6,874 nucleotides of DNA from an uncultured Sutterella sp. (lineage in GTDB: Bacteria > Pseudomonadota > Gammaproteobacteria > Burkholderiales > Burkholderiaceae_F), in the NCBI GenBank assembly GCA_900767875.1, contig CAAGAT010000057.1:1-6874 (forward strand), given 5' to 3'. The position numbers and the translations under genes are program-made. This document shows positions 1-5,999 of the stretch, piece after piece (the stretch's first letter is position 1; the number at the start of each line of letters is the position of its first letter). Below the pieces are notes generated by a model. That model saw only the letters and a list, made by a program, of their open reading frames with translations, did not search any database and was not told the origin of the DNA.

Positions 1-2
1 CG

Positions 3-335
3 ATCAAAGAGACACTCCGCAGGAAGCTGAGCGGATGGTGCGCCTACTTCAAGTACGCCAAGGACGAGAAATGGGCGAAGGACACCGACGAATGGATTCG
101 GCGACGGATTCGTCAGCTGTTGTGGAAGACTTGGAAGCGAATTCGGACGAGGTTCGCTGCGCTGAAGAAGTTGGGATGCACCGAGGAAAAGACCTACATG
201 TGGGCGTGCACTCGGAAGTCCTACTGGCGCACGGCGAACAGTCAAGTCCTGAATACGACGCTCACCAATGATTTTCTGAAATCCCGTGGATGGTGTTGGC
301 TCGGCTTGGTTCGAGTCGACGGGTACAGGGGTTAA
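3..335 (+). CDS. ltrA: Group II intron reverse transcriptase/maturase, C-terminal part
   Basis: This is the open 5' end of a longer gene; the 110 codons in view run from base 3 to TAA at 333-335. The protein binds its own intron RNA, helps it splice, and copies it into DNA during retrohoming. The visible part is the maturase domain X (GIIM type). It has the conserved L-S-G-W-x-x-Y-F-K-Y start, a D-E-W-I-R-R-R-I-R helix rich in Arg/Lys, W-K-T-W-K, the K-K-L-G block, and the R-K-S-Y-W-R-T-A followed by L-T-N-D-F near the end. No HNH endonuclease follows, so the protein is probably of the endonuclease-lacking type. In many relatives the frame continues through domain V (ending near W-N-R-R-x-P-N-G); here it stops about 10 bases earlier. 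The reverse transcriptase fingers and palm lie outside the window. The gene symbol is the generic one for this family. Confidence 0.88.
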   Translation: MKETLRRKLSGWCAYFKYAKDEKWAKDTDEWIRRRIRQLLWKTWKRIRTRFAALKKLGCTEEKTYMWACTRKSYWRTANSQVLNTTLTNDFLKSRGWCWLGLVRVDGYRG

Positions 336-342
336 AACTATG

Positions 343-400
343 GAAACCGCCGTAAAACGTCCCGTGAGGGGCGCCTACCGAACGGTATGGGCGGTGGTGT
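343..400 (+). ncRNA. Group II intron domain V region, apparently expanded
   Basis: Domain V is the catalytic RNA hairpin, normally about 34 nt. Related introns have a GAACCGCC-type 5' strand and a GGTGGTGTGAGAGGTCGG-type 3' strand; both are recognisable here (about 344-353 and 389-410). The tip helix TACC-gaac-GGTA (376-387) with a following TG bulge also fits. However, about 24 bases separate the basal 5' strand CCGCC (347-351) from the tip. They contain a perfect hairpin with stem CGTCCC/GGGGCG (358-363 with 368-373, one T-G pair) and a GTGA tetraloop. Either an extra stem has been inserted, or the pairing register differs from what I draw. Pairing was done by eye. Confidence 0.5.
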
Positions 401-536
401 GAGAGGTCGGTAGGTGAAGTAATCGCCTACCACCTACTCGATTGCCGCTGAGGCGGTCCCTGCCCGCGGGGTTCTGCTGTCACGCGCAGGCAACAATGCG
501 TGGAATTGCTAATATCGCATAGGGGGAGGCGTGCGC

Positions 537-550
537 ATACATAATAAAAT
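537..550 (+). promoter_or_regulatory. Possible -10 region for the autotransporter gene
   Basis: An AT-rich patch in otherwise GC-rich DNA contains TAAAAT (545-550, five of six matches to TATAAT) and CATAAT (540-545). A transcript starting around 557 would have a short leader carrying the ribosome-binding site at 566-571. No convincing -35 box sits at the right spacing (TTGCTA at 506-511 is too far upstream), so this is only a candidate. Confidence 0.3.
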
Positions 551-565
551 GAACCGATACGCACA

Positions 566-571
566 AAGGAG
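566..571 (+). promoter_or_regulatory. Ribosome-binding site of the autotransporter gene
   Basis: AAGGAG, a near-perfect Shine-Dalgarno sequence, lies 8 bases before the ATG at 580. It fixes the start at 580, which also gives a proper signal peptide. Confidence 0.85.
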
Positions 572-579
572 ATCGATCC

Positions 580-3435
580 ATGTTCCGCCTTACTTCCAAA
601 CACACACTGCTTCCGGTCGTGCTGGCGATGGTAGCCGCCCTGCCCGCCCATGCCGATGAGACCCTCACTCAGAACACCGTCTATACGGGGGCCAAGTACG
701 TCCGTGGCAACTATGATGGCGCCGGCCATTCCGTCACCGTCAACGCTTCCACCACCGACGGCCAGGCCAAGCTCGAGCTCAACAACGCGACGGCAAAGAA
801 CATTGCCTCCCTGACGCTTGAGGGCAGCACCGGGCTGCTCAACGTCCAAAACACGTCCTCGCTGACCGTCACCGGCGCCATCACGAGCAATGTCGGCGTG
901 TATGTGCGCGGCACCTCCGCGCTGTCGGCCGGTTCGATCAAGGGCGCCGTGGTGGAGGCGCTCAAACCGGACTCCAAACTCACGGTCAGCGGCCTGCTGC
1001 AGGCCGACAGCTTTGTCAACCACGGGACGAGCTCTGTCGGTTCGCTCACGACAACGAGATTGAATAACGCCGCCGGCGCGACTCTCACCGTCAAAGGAGC
1101 CCTCACGCTTAACGAGGGCGGCAGCTTCGTCAACAACGGCACGCTGTACCTGAGCCAAGGCAAATTTGAGTTTGCCGACACGGACTTGACGAGCGCCGGC
1201 ACGCTCAAAAAGAGCGAGACGGAAAATTTGGACGTCTTTACCGTCAAGTCCTTCCGGAACAAATCGGGATTTGCGGCCGGGAAGATCAGCGTCGGGGATT
1301 ATCTTTACAACGCCGATCAGAACACCACGGCGACGCTTGAAGCCCAAAGCATCAGCGTCGGCACCAGCCTCATCAACTATGCGGGCGGCACGCTCACGGC
1401 CGACTCCGTCACCACCGGCGGCGCACTGATCAACCGCGGGACGGCAACCATCGGAAATCTGAGTTCGACCTCGGCCTCGAGCGGTCTGAAAAACGAGGCG
1501 GGCGCCGCGCTCTCCGTCACCGGAAAGATCGCCTCCATGGGCAGGTACGCGAGCAACAGCGGCACGCTCACGCTCGGTGAAAACGCCTCCTTCGGCGAGG
1601 ATGCGGCGGGCGAGCTGAGCAACACCGGCACGCTGTACGTGCAAAGCGGCAAACTGGAGGCGGCCGCCCTGCAGCTCAAAAACAACGCCGGCGCCACGCT
1701 GGCCAAGTCCGCAGACCAAGCCAAGCTTGACGCGGTCTCCGTGGCCTGGTTGCGCAACGAAGCCGACCTGAGCGTCGGGGCTCTGACGACCCAAGGCTAC
1801 ATCTTCAACGGCGAGGCGGGCGGTAGGCCCACCCTGACGGCCGACTCCGTCAGCGCGGGCACGAGCATCCGCAACGACAAGGGCGGCATGCTCAAGGCCG
1901 GGACGGTCGCCGCGGCCGGCTACATGAACGCGGACGGGGCCGTAACCAACGCCGCAACGCTCAACGTGAGCGGCACGGTCAACAACACCGAGGGCTCGGC
2001 GATGACGGTGACCGGGAGCCTGTCGGCCGAGTGGATCGACAACGCCGCCTCAACCCTTAACGCCGAGGACGTGTCCGTCTGGCGCCTGCTCAACGAAGAC
2101 GGCGCGCAGCTCACGGTCGAACATCTTTCCATGCGCGCAGGCTCTGAGGGCGAAACGCCCTGGTTGCAGCTGCACAGTGACAAGGAGAGCACCATCGGAA
2201 CGCTCACGGGCAGGAACGTGCGCACCTCGGTGCACGCCGACAGCGGCGTGACGCGCATCGGGCTGCTCACCGAAGGCTCGGACATCAACGTCATTCCCGA
2301 AGACCTGACGGCCGGCAAGGTTGCCATCGCCGACAACCGCGGGTCGGTGGCCGTGAGCATTGCCGCGGACATCGTCGACTCGAGCTTTGAGGCGGACGAT
2401 CTCGTCGGCTCCATGCAGCGGGCCGCCGACGTCGTGTCGATCCAAGCGGGCGACAGGACGCGCGAGGTGACCGCGAAGGCCTCGACCATTCTGGGCGAGC
2501 TGCATGCCGTGACCGATGCGGCGGGCACCGTGGTGGGCGTGAGCGAAGCGCCCAACGCCTTCAACGTGGGCATCAGCGAAATGGCAAGCGTGGCCGTGAT
2601 GGCCTGGAGAGCCGAGAACAACGACCTCTTCAAGCGTCTGGGCGACGTGCGCCGCGGCGACGAGGGCAACGGAGTGTGGGCGCGCGTGATGGGCGGCCGC
2701 AGCGAATACGGCACGCAGGGCCTCAGGAACCGGTACACCACCCTGCAGACCGGCTATGACCATCGGCTCGGCTCGCAGAACCAGTTCATTCTGGGCGGCG
2801 CCTTTACCTACACGGACGGCCAGAGCACGTTCGACAACGGCAGCGGCGACAATTATCAGTACGGCTTTGCCCTGTACGGCAGCTGGCTCGGGCAGGGCGG
2901 AGAGTACCTCGACGTCATCGGCAAGTACTCGCGCCTGAAGAACGAATATCGCGCCGACGGCGGCGTGGGCTCGGGCAGCTACTACAACAACGGCTTGTCG
3001 CTGAGCGTGGAGGCGGGCAAACGCTTTGACGTGGCTTCCATCGTTTACGTCGAGCCGCAGGTCGAGTTCACGTACGGGCACCTGACCGCCGTTGACTACG
3101 GCACCTCGGCGCAGGCCCTGATCGAACAGGACGGCATCGACACGGTGACGGGCCGTCTGGGCGTTTCGATCGGCAGGAGCTTTGAGCGCGGCAGCGTGCA
3201 TCTGACCACATCCTATCTGTACGACTGGGACGGCCGGACGCACGTGCGCATGAGCTACAGCGGCATGCCGCGCACCTATGAGCAGGACCTTGGCGGGCAC
3301 TGGTGGGAGATCAGTCTGGGCGGCTCGTATGAGCTCGTCGACAACCTCAACGTCTACGGTACCTTTGAGCGCACCGAAGGCGGTGAGGTCGACGATCCCT
3401 GGCAGTGGAACGTTGGGCTGAGGTACGCCTGGTAA
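580..3435 (+). CDS. Autotransporter (type Va secreted) outer-membrane protein
   Basis: This intact 951-residue protein carries its own secretion pore. Residues 1-26 are a Sec signal peptide: K/R near the start, then an L-P-V-V-L-A-M-V-A-A-L core, with cleavage likely after A-H-A. Residues about 27-660 form the passenger, made of short repeated strands of the form N-x-G-T-L-x-V and A-x-S-V-x-x-G, typical of a right-handed beta-helix. One block of about 163 residues is recognisably duplicated (G-T-L-Y near 187-190 and again near 350-353). Residues about 668-690 look like the helix that threads the pore, and about 698-951 form the 12-stranded beta-barrel, ending in G-L-R-Y-A-W with the terminal aromatic residue needed for BAM recognition. 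The protein contains no cysteine, as usual for autotransporters. I see no protease, esterase or RGD motif, so the passenger function (adhesion, aggregation or other) is unknown. It appears monocistronic, with its own ribosome-binding site and terminator. Confidence 0.93.
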   Translation: MFRLTSKHTLLPVVLAMVAALPAHADETLTQNTVYTGAKYVRGNYDGAGHSVTVNASTTDGQAKLELNNATAKNIASLTLEGSTGLLNVQNTSSLTVTGAITSNVGVYVRGTSALSAGSIKGAVVEALKPDSKLTVSGLLQADSFVNHGTSSVGSLTTTRLNNAAGATLTVKGALTLNEGGSFVNNGTLYLSQGKFEFADTDLTSAGTLKKSETENLDVFTVKSFRNKSGFAAGKISVGDYLYNADQNTTATLEAQSISVGTSLINYAGGTLTADSVTTGGALINRGTATIGNLSSTSASSGLKNEAGAALSVTGKIASMGRYASNSGTLTLGENASFGEDAAGELSNTGTLYVQSGKLEAAALQLKNNAGATLAKSADQAKLDAVSVAWLRNEADLSVGALTTQGYIFNGEAGGRPTLTADSVSAGTSIRNDKGGMLKAGTVAAAGYMNADGAVTNAATLNVSGTVNNTEGSAMTVTGSLSAEWIDNAASTLNAEDVSVWRLLNEDGAQLTVEHLSMRAGSEGETPWLQLHSDKESTIGTLTGRNVRTSVHADSGVTRIGLLTEGSDINVIPEDLTAGKVAIADNRGSVAVSIAADIVDSSFEADDLVGSMQRAADVVSIQAGDRTREVTAKASTILGELHAVTDAAGTVVGVSEAPNAFNVGISEMASVAVMAWRAENNDLFKRLGDVRRGDEGNGVWARVMGGRSEYGTQGLRNRYTTLQTGYDHRLGSQNQFILGGAFTYTDGQSTFDNGSGDNYQYGFALYGSWLGQGGEYLDVIGKYSRLKNEYRADGGVGSGSYYNNGLSLSVEAGKRFDVASIVYVEPQVEFTYGHLTAVDYGTSAQALIEQDGIDTVTGRLGVSIGRSFERGSVHLTTSYLYDWDGRTHVRMSYSGMPRTYEQDLGGHWWEISLGGSYELVDNLNVYGTFERTEGGEVDDPWQWNVGLRYAW

Positions 3436-3460
3436 CCAGCCAAGGAGTTCTTGGTCCGTG

Positions 3461-3492
3461 GGGCCCGCACCGGTCGGCTGCGGGCCCTTTTT
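3461..3492 (+). terminator. Intrinsic terminator of the autotransporter gene
   Basis: A perfect 9-bp stem GGGCCCGCA/TGCGGGCCC (3461-3469 with 3479-3487) closes a 9-nt loop and is followed directly by five T (3488-3492), 26 bases after the TAA stop. The opposite strand has no T-run after this stem, so it acts on the plus strand only. Confidence 0.92.
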
Positions 3493-3524
3493 CGGGGTGC
3501 GGGCCGATTCGGGCCGCGTCCGTG

Positions 3525-3546
3525 AAAAACGCCGCCGGATGGGCGT
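3525..3546 (-). terminator. Weak intrinsic terminator after the porin remnant
   Basis: Reading the minus strand, a 5-bp stem ACGCC/GGCGT (plus-strand arms 3542-3546 and 3529-3533) is followed by a T-run (plus-strand A 3525-3529, partly overlapping the stem). It lies just beyond the porin stop at 3558. A second small hairpin (GGGCGT/ACGCCC, loop CAC) sits beside it and competes for the same bases. The position is right but the stem is short. Confidence 0.4.
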
Positions 3547-3557
3547 GTGACGCCCCG

Positions 3558-4738
3558 TCAGAAGGAGTGCCCGATGCCCACGTGGGTGAGGAACCGGTCG
3601 GTGGCCGTTTCCGAGGCGAGGTTGTCGATGAGGCCCGTGCCGTCGGCCCAGGAGGCCACCGCGTAGAGCATCGTGCGCTTGGAAAGGGTGTAGTGCACAC
3701 CGGCGCAGGCCACATAACGCTTGTAGTCGGCTTCCTTGGCGCCCCCGGCCGCCCCGTTGTTTTCGCCATCCGGGTACTGCACCATCGCGAGCCAATTGGC
3801 CACGCCCGTTGTGTAGCGCACCCCCGTGTAAAGCGAATAGCCGCTCAGACGCTTGCCCGCGGCCGCATCAAAGCCGATCTTCGAATACCCCTCGTCGTCC
3901 CAGGTGGCGTCGGTGAACTGATCCGAATTCTTGTATCAGCTCGCACCCGCATAGAGCGTCAGGGCCCCGCCGTTGGGCTGCCAGGCCCCCGCAAGCTTGA
4001 CGCCTCAGGCGTCGTCGCGCTTGTCCACCGGCGCGCTGGCGTCATCGACGGCATCCTGCCCAAAGCGCTCCCACTCAAGGCCGAGCAGCGCGCGGCCGTT
4101 GGCGCCGTCCCAGCGCAGAGCCAGGTTGGCGAACCTGTTGTTGTCGTAAAAGTCCGCCGCTTCCTGCGTGGCGGCCGCCTCGCCGGTGAAGCTGTACTGG
4201 GCGCTGAGCTTAAAGCCGTTGAAGACCGGCGTGATGAAATAGACGGCGTTGGAATTGAGGCGCCTGGCGTTGACCTGCGTGGCCTGAATGCCCGCGTCGA
4301 GGTAGCCGGTCTCAAAGGGCTCCATGTCCGAGTACCAGCTCACGGTCGAGGAACCCGAGGAAAACGCCCCGAAGCGCCCAAAGCCCAATCCCCCCAGCTG
4401 CCCTCCAAATAAAGCTAGCTTTCGCGATCGAAAATGGCCGTCGAGTCGTAGTAGGCGCCGGTGTCGGGCACGAAACCGTTTTCCAGAATAAAACCCACGG
4501 TCGGAATCTCGCCTTGCTTTTCCGTGCCGCGGAAACCAAAGAGCGAGCCCGCGTACATGTTCTGGCTCATTTCAAAGACGTCGGCCTTGGCGCGGTGGTT
4601 GGTGTGCGTGTAGGTGAAATCCAGTTCAATGGCGCCGTAAACCTCGACGTCGGCCGCAGAGGCGCCTTCGGCGCAAAGGAAAAGAACCGTCAGGCCCGTG
4701 ATGGCCTTCAGGGCACGGGCAGGAGCAAAGCGTGGCAT
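3558..4738 (-). pseudogene. Gram-negative porin, inactivated by three stops and a frameshift
   Basis: Joined across its lesions this encodes a trimeric general porin of about 393 residues, the usual size for the Burkholderiales family (Porin_4 type). The start is taken at 4738 because it gives a compact signal peptide (M-P-R-F-A-P-A-R, hydrophobic core, cleavage after A-S-A) before the mature start A-D-V-E-V-Y-G. Extending to the ATG at 4795 would add 19 unlikely residues. Family landmarks include G-x-R-G-T-E near the N-terminus, F-D-R-E-S before L-E-G-S-W, W-Y-S in loop 3, and the C-terminal strand H-V-G-I-G-H-S-F before a proper TGA (3558-3560). Four lesions break it: TAG at 4415-4417 after R-E-S (probably a former Tyr codon), loss of one G in a G-run at 4390-4395, and TGA at 4005-4007 and 3936-3938. 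Between the lesions the protein remains well conserved, so decay is recent, or the lesions are sequence errors. No clear Shine-Dalgarno precedes 4738. Confidence 0.88.
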
Positions 4739-4794
4739 GTGTGGTGTCCGTCGTTGTGTGTGCAGGGATGAAACCGGCCGTTGAAAAAGCCGCA

Positions 4795-4800
4795 AGTATA
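4795..4800 (-). promoter_or_regulatory. Possible -10 box of the former porin gene
   Basis: On the minus strand TATACT (five of six matches to TATAAT) lies 57 bases before the porin start, a sensible distance for a promoter with a leader of about 50 bases. Upstream, GGCAAA is the only -35-like word at acceptable spacing, and it is weak. Confidence 0.35.
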
Positions 4801-5019
4801 GGGGTCCGATCGGCCGCTTTTGCCTGCCGGCTGGGGGAAATCCGCTCGATTTCGGTCTCGCCCCGACGGACTAGACCGTTTTTGCGCTCCGCCGCCTCAC
4901 GCAAGCCAATCTCGGGCGGTTAAACTCGCCGGTTTGCCGCCCTTTGTCCGGCCGGACCCCGCTTGCGGGGACGCGCGTGAGGGCGGCTTTGACTCTTCAA
5001 CCTCCATTCAACAGCAAGC

Positions 5020-5023
5020 GGAG
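5020..5023 (+). promoter_or_regulatory. Ribosome-binding site of the Tat-TenA gene
   Basis: GGAG sits 6 bases before the ATG at 5030. It supports this start over the upstream in-frame ATG at 4820, which would prepend about 70 Arg/Pro-rich residues to the signal peptide. Confidence 0.75.
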
Positions 5024-5029
5024 TTCTCC

Positions 5030-5788
5030 ATGTCCCTGAGCCGTCGTAGTTTTGTCCGTCGTCTGTCCGCCTTGACCGCCCTCGGTTTTGCCGTGGCCGC
5101 CCGGCCCCTGGCCGCCGCCGCGGTCGGTCAAGAGCCGCAGCTTTGGAGCCGTCAGGCTCTGCCCCTGGGCCTGCCCATTGCCGAGCCGCTCATCGATCAC
5201 CCGTTCGTGCGCGGTTTTGCACTCGGCACGCTGCCGCTGGAGCAAGCTCTCGTCTATATGGATCAGAGCATTCCGTACCTGAGCAACTACGCCGAATGCT
5301 TTGCGCTTTTCGAAGGGATTCTGACCGAGTCCGAGGACAAGGCGCTGGCCCGGCGCTGGCGCGACGAGACTGTGGCGGCCCTCGAGTGGAACCACGGCCT
5401 GCGCGAAAAGCTCTCGGGCGGCAAGCGCAAGGCCACGGACAAAATCACGCCGCTGAGCGCAACCGTGCGCTACATGAAGCTTGAGCGCGACTCGGTGCTC
5501 TCGGGCTCGCCCGCGGTGGGCATGGCCGCCCTGCTGCCGTGCTTTTGGGTCTACGGCGTGGTGGGTAAAGGCATTGCCAAGATCCGGAGGCTGGAAAACA
5601 ACCCGTATGCCGAGTGGGTGAGCGCCTACGGCTCTGCCGAGTACGAAAAGAACGTGGCCTCGGCCCTGGGACTGGCCGACCGGCTTGCCGCCAAGGCTTC
5701 GGACGAGGAAAGGCGTAAGGCCACTGAGGCTTTTTTGGAGGGCTGCCGGCTTGAGAAGGCCTTTTTTGATGCGCCGCTCGGCCGTTGA
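5030..5788 (+). CDS. TenA/thiaminase II-family protein with a Tat signal peptide
   Basis: The 252-residue protein begins with a twin-arginine signal: S-R-R-S-F-V-R (residues 4-10), a hydrophobic stretch 12-24, and likely cleavage near A30-A31. It would therefore fold in the cytoplasm and be exported to the periplasm. The rest follows TenA (thiaminase II/aminopyrimidine aminohydrolase, thiamine salvage) through its whole length: H-P-F-V-R-G-x-A-x-G-T-L-P (57 on), the helix with Y83, Y148 seven residues before S-V-L-S-G, A-L-L-P-C-F-W-V-Y-G-V-V-G with the nucleophile Cys171, N-P-Y-A-E-W-V, and the C-terminal L-E-K-A-F-F with Glu242. By my alignment to Bacillus subtilis TenA, Cys135 and Glu205 are kept, but Asp44, which contacts the pyrimidine ring, is Ser80 here. 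The fold assignment is firm. The substrate is not, because the missing Asp and the periplasmic location suggest a modified role. No thiamine-pathway neighbours or riboswitch are visible. It is transcribed alone, away from the porin remnant. Confidence 0.85.
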   Translation: MSLSRRSFVRRLSALTALGFAVAARPLAAAAVGQEPQLWSRQALPLGLPIAEPLIDHPFVRGFALGTLPLEQALVYMDQSIPYLSNYAECFALFEGILTESEDKALARRWRDETVAALEWNHGLREKLSGGKRKATDKITPLSATVRYMKLERDSVLSGSPAVGMAALLPCFWVYGVVGKGIAKIRRLENNPYAEWVSAYGSAEYEKNVASALGLADRLAAKASDEERRKATEAFLEGCRLEKAFFDAPLGR

Positions 5789-5999
5789 GTTTTCCGACTG
5801 AGCCGCCGGCGACCACCACCAGCTCCGGGACGCGCTTGCGTCGGGCAGCGGCGACGGCCGGGTCGAAAGGGCGAGGGGCGCCAGCTCGCGTGGTAAATTT
5901 GAGCCAAGTCACAAGATCAGAGGCGAGCGTCCCCTTCAATGAGGGGTCCGGCGCCTCCGCCCGGCCGTTTGCGAACGGGCCGGTTTGGCCGGCTTAGGA
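5789..5999. other. Gene-free GC-rich stretch after tenA
   Basis: No convincing gene is seen on either strand; the open frames are Arg/Pro/Ala-rich and lack ribosome-binding sites. Small inverted repeats occur (CCCCT/AGGGG at 5931-5935 and 5942-5946), and a stronger hairpin starts at 5961. I see no intrinsic terminator with a T-run after the tenA stop; the only T-run nearby is a short TTTT at about 5790-5793 without a stem. Confidence 0.5.
5961..5983. repeat. Strong GC inverted repeat
   Basis: CCGGCC (5961-5966) pairs with GGCCGG (5978-5983), continued inward by GTT/AAC (5967-5969 with 5974-5976) around a TGCG loop, leaving only G5977 bulged: nine base pairs. A further GGCCGG copy follows at 5987-5992 after TTT, so the 5' arm has two possible partners. 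It could be a terminator without a proper T-run or a REP-like palindrome. Confidence 0.6.

Larger units (their letters stand above)
1..442 (+). mobile_element. Group II intron, 3' portion (maturase C-terminus plus domains V-VI)
   Basis: The window opens inside a bacterial group II intron, a self-splicing retroelement. Its reverse transcriptase/maturase reading frame ends at 335, and the RNA 3' domains follow. Domain VI is clear: GAG (401-403) pairs with CTC (437-439), AGGT (404-407) pairs with ACCT (432-435), leaving A436 bulged as the branch-point adenosine. An inner 8-bp helix (409-416 with 424-431) closes a 7-nt loop. A436 is seven bases from a predicted 3' splice site after 442, and the last two intron bases are AT, matching the group II AY rule. 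Domain V lies within about 343-400 but looks expanded (see findings). The 5' end and exon 1 are outside the window, so completeness and mobility cannot be judged. Confidence 0.85.
443..579. other. Exon-side leader between intron and autotransporter gene
   Basis: This is the DNA immediately 3' of the predicted intron splice site. I see no reading frame in it that I would call a gene. It holds a GC palindrome CCCGCGGG around 466-474 and then turns AT-rich (about 537-550), which is where a promoter for the downstream autotransporter is expected. The identity of the site invaded by the intron cannot be read because the 5' exon is not in the window. Confidence 0.5.

Noticed and set aside
427..1794. 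Long minus-strand open frame (455 codons) opposite the autotransporter N-terminal half
   Set aside because: It is Arg/Gly/Val-rich with no recognisable motif or ribosome-binding site. The plus strand has signal peptide, repeats and beta-barrel, and the antisense frame is open only because of GC-rich codon use.
580..3435. CRISPR-like or short tandem DNA repeats in the autotransporter
   Set aside because: The repeats are at protein level and diverged in DNA; there are no identical spaced repeats.
2050..3795. Minus-strand open frame of 581 codons spanning the autotransporter barrel, terminator and porin 3' end
   Set aside because: It crosses a clear plus-strand terminator and the porin C-terminus in another frame, and has Ala/His/Arg-rich shadow composition.
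3405..4412. Plus-strand open frame of 335 codons over the porin remnant
   Set aside because: It lies antisense to a sequence with obvious porin homology, overlaps the autotransporter stop and terminator, and shows no protein family features.
3936..4417. Stop-codon recoding (TGA as Trp or selenocysteine, TAG suppression) in the porin
   Set aside because: TGA terminates the porin itself and tenA at their correct C-termini, and the gene also contains a frameshift, so recoding alone would not restore it.
4801..5019. Possible thiamine (TPP) riboswitch before the TenA-family gene
   Set aside because: I looked for the conserved CUGAGA and thi-box segments and did not find them in the leader.
4820..5029. 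Upstream extension of tenA to the ATG at 4820
   Set aside because: It adds about 70 Arg/Pro-rich residues before a perfect Tat signal and lacks a ribosome-binding site; GGAG before 5030 fits better.
5445..5939. Minus-strand frame starting at 5939 (includes P-E-L-V-V-V-A-G-G)
   Set aside because: Most of it is the shadow of tenA. The upstream 50 residues alone match no family I know and have no ribosome-binding site.
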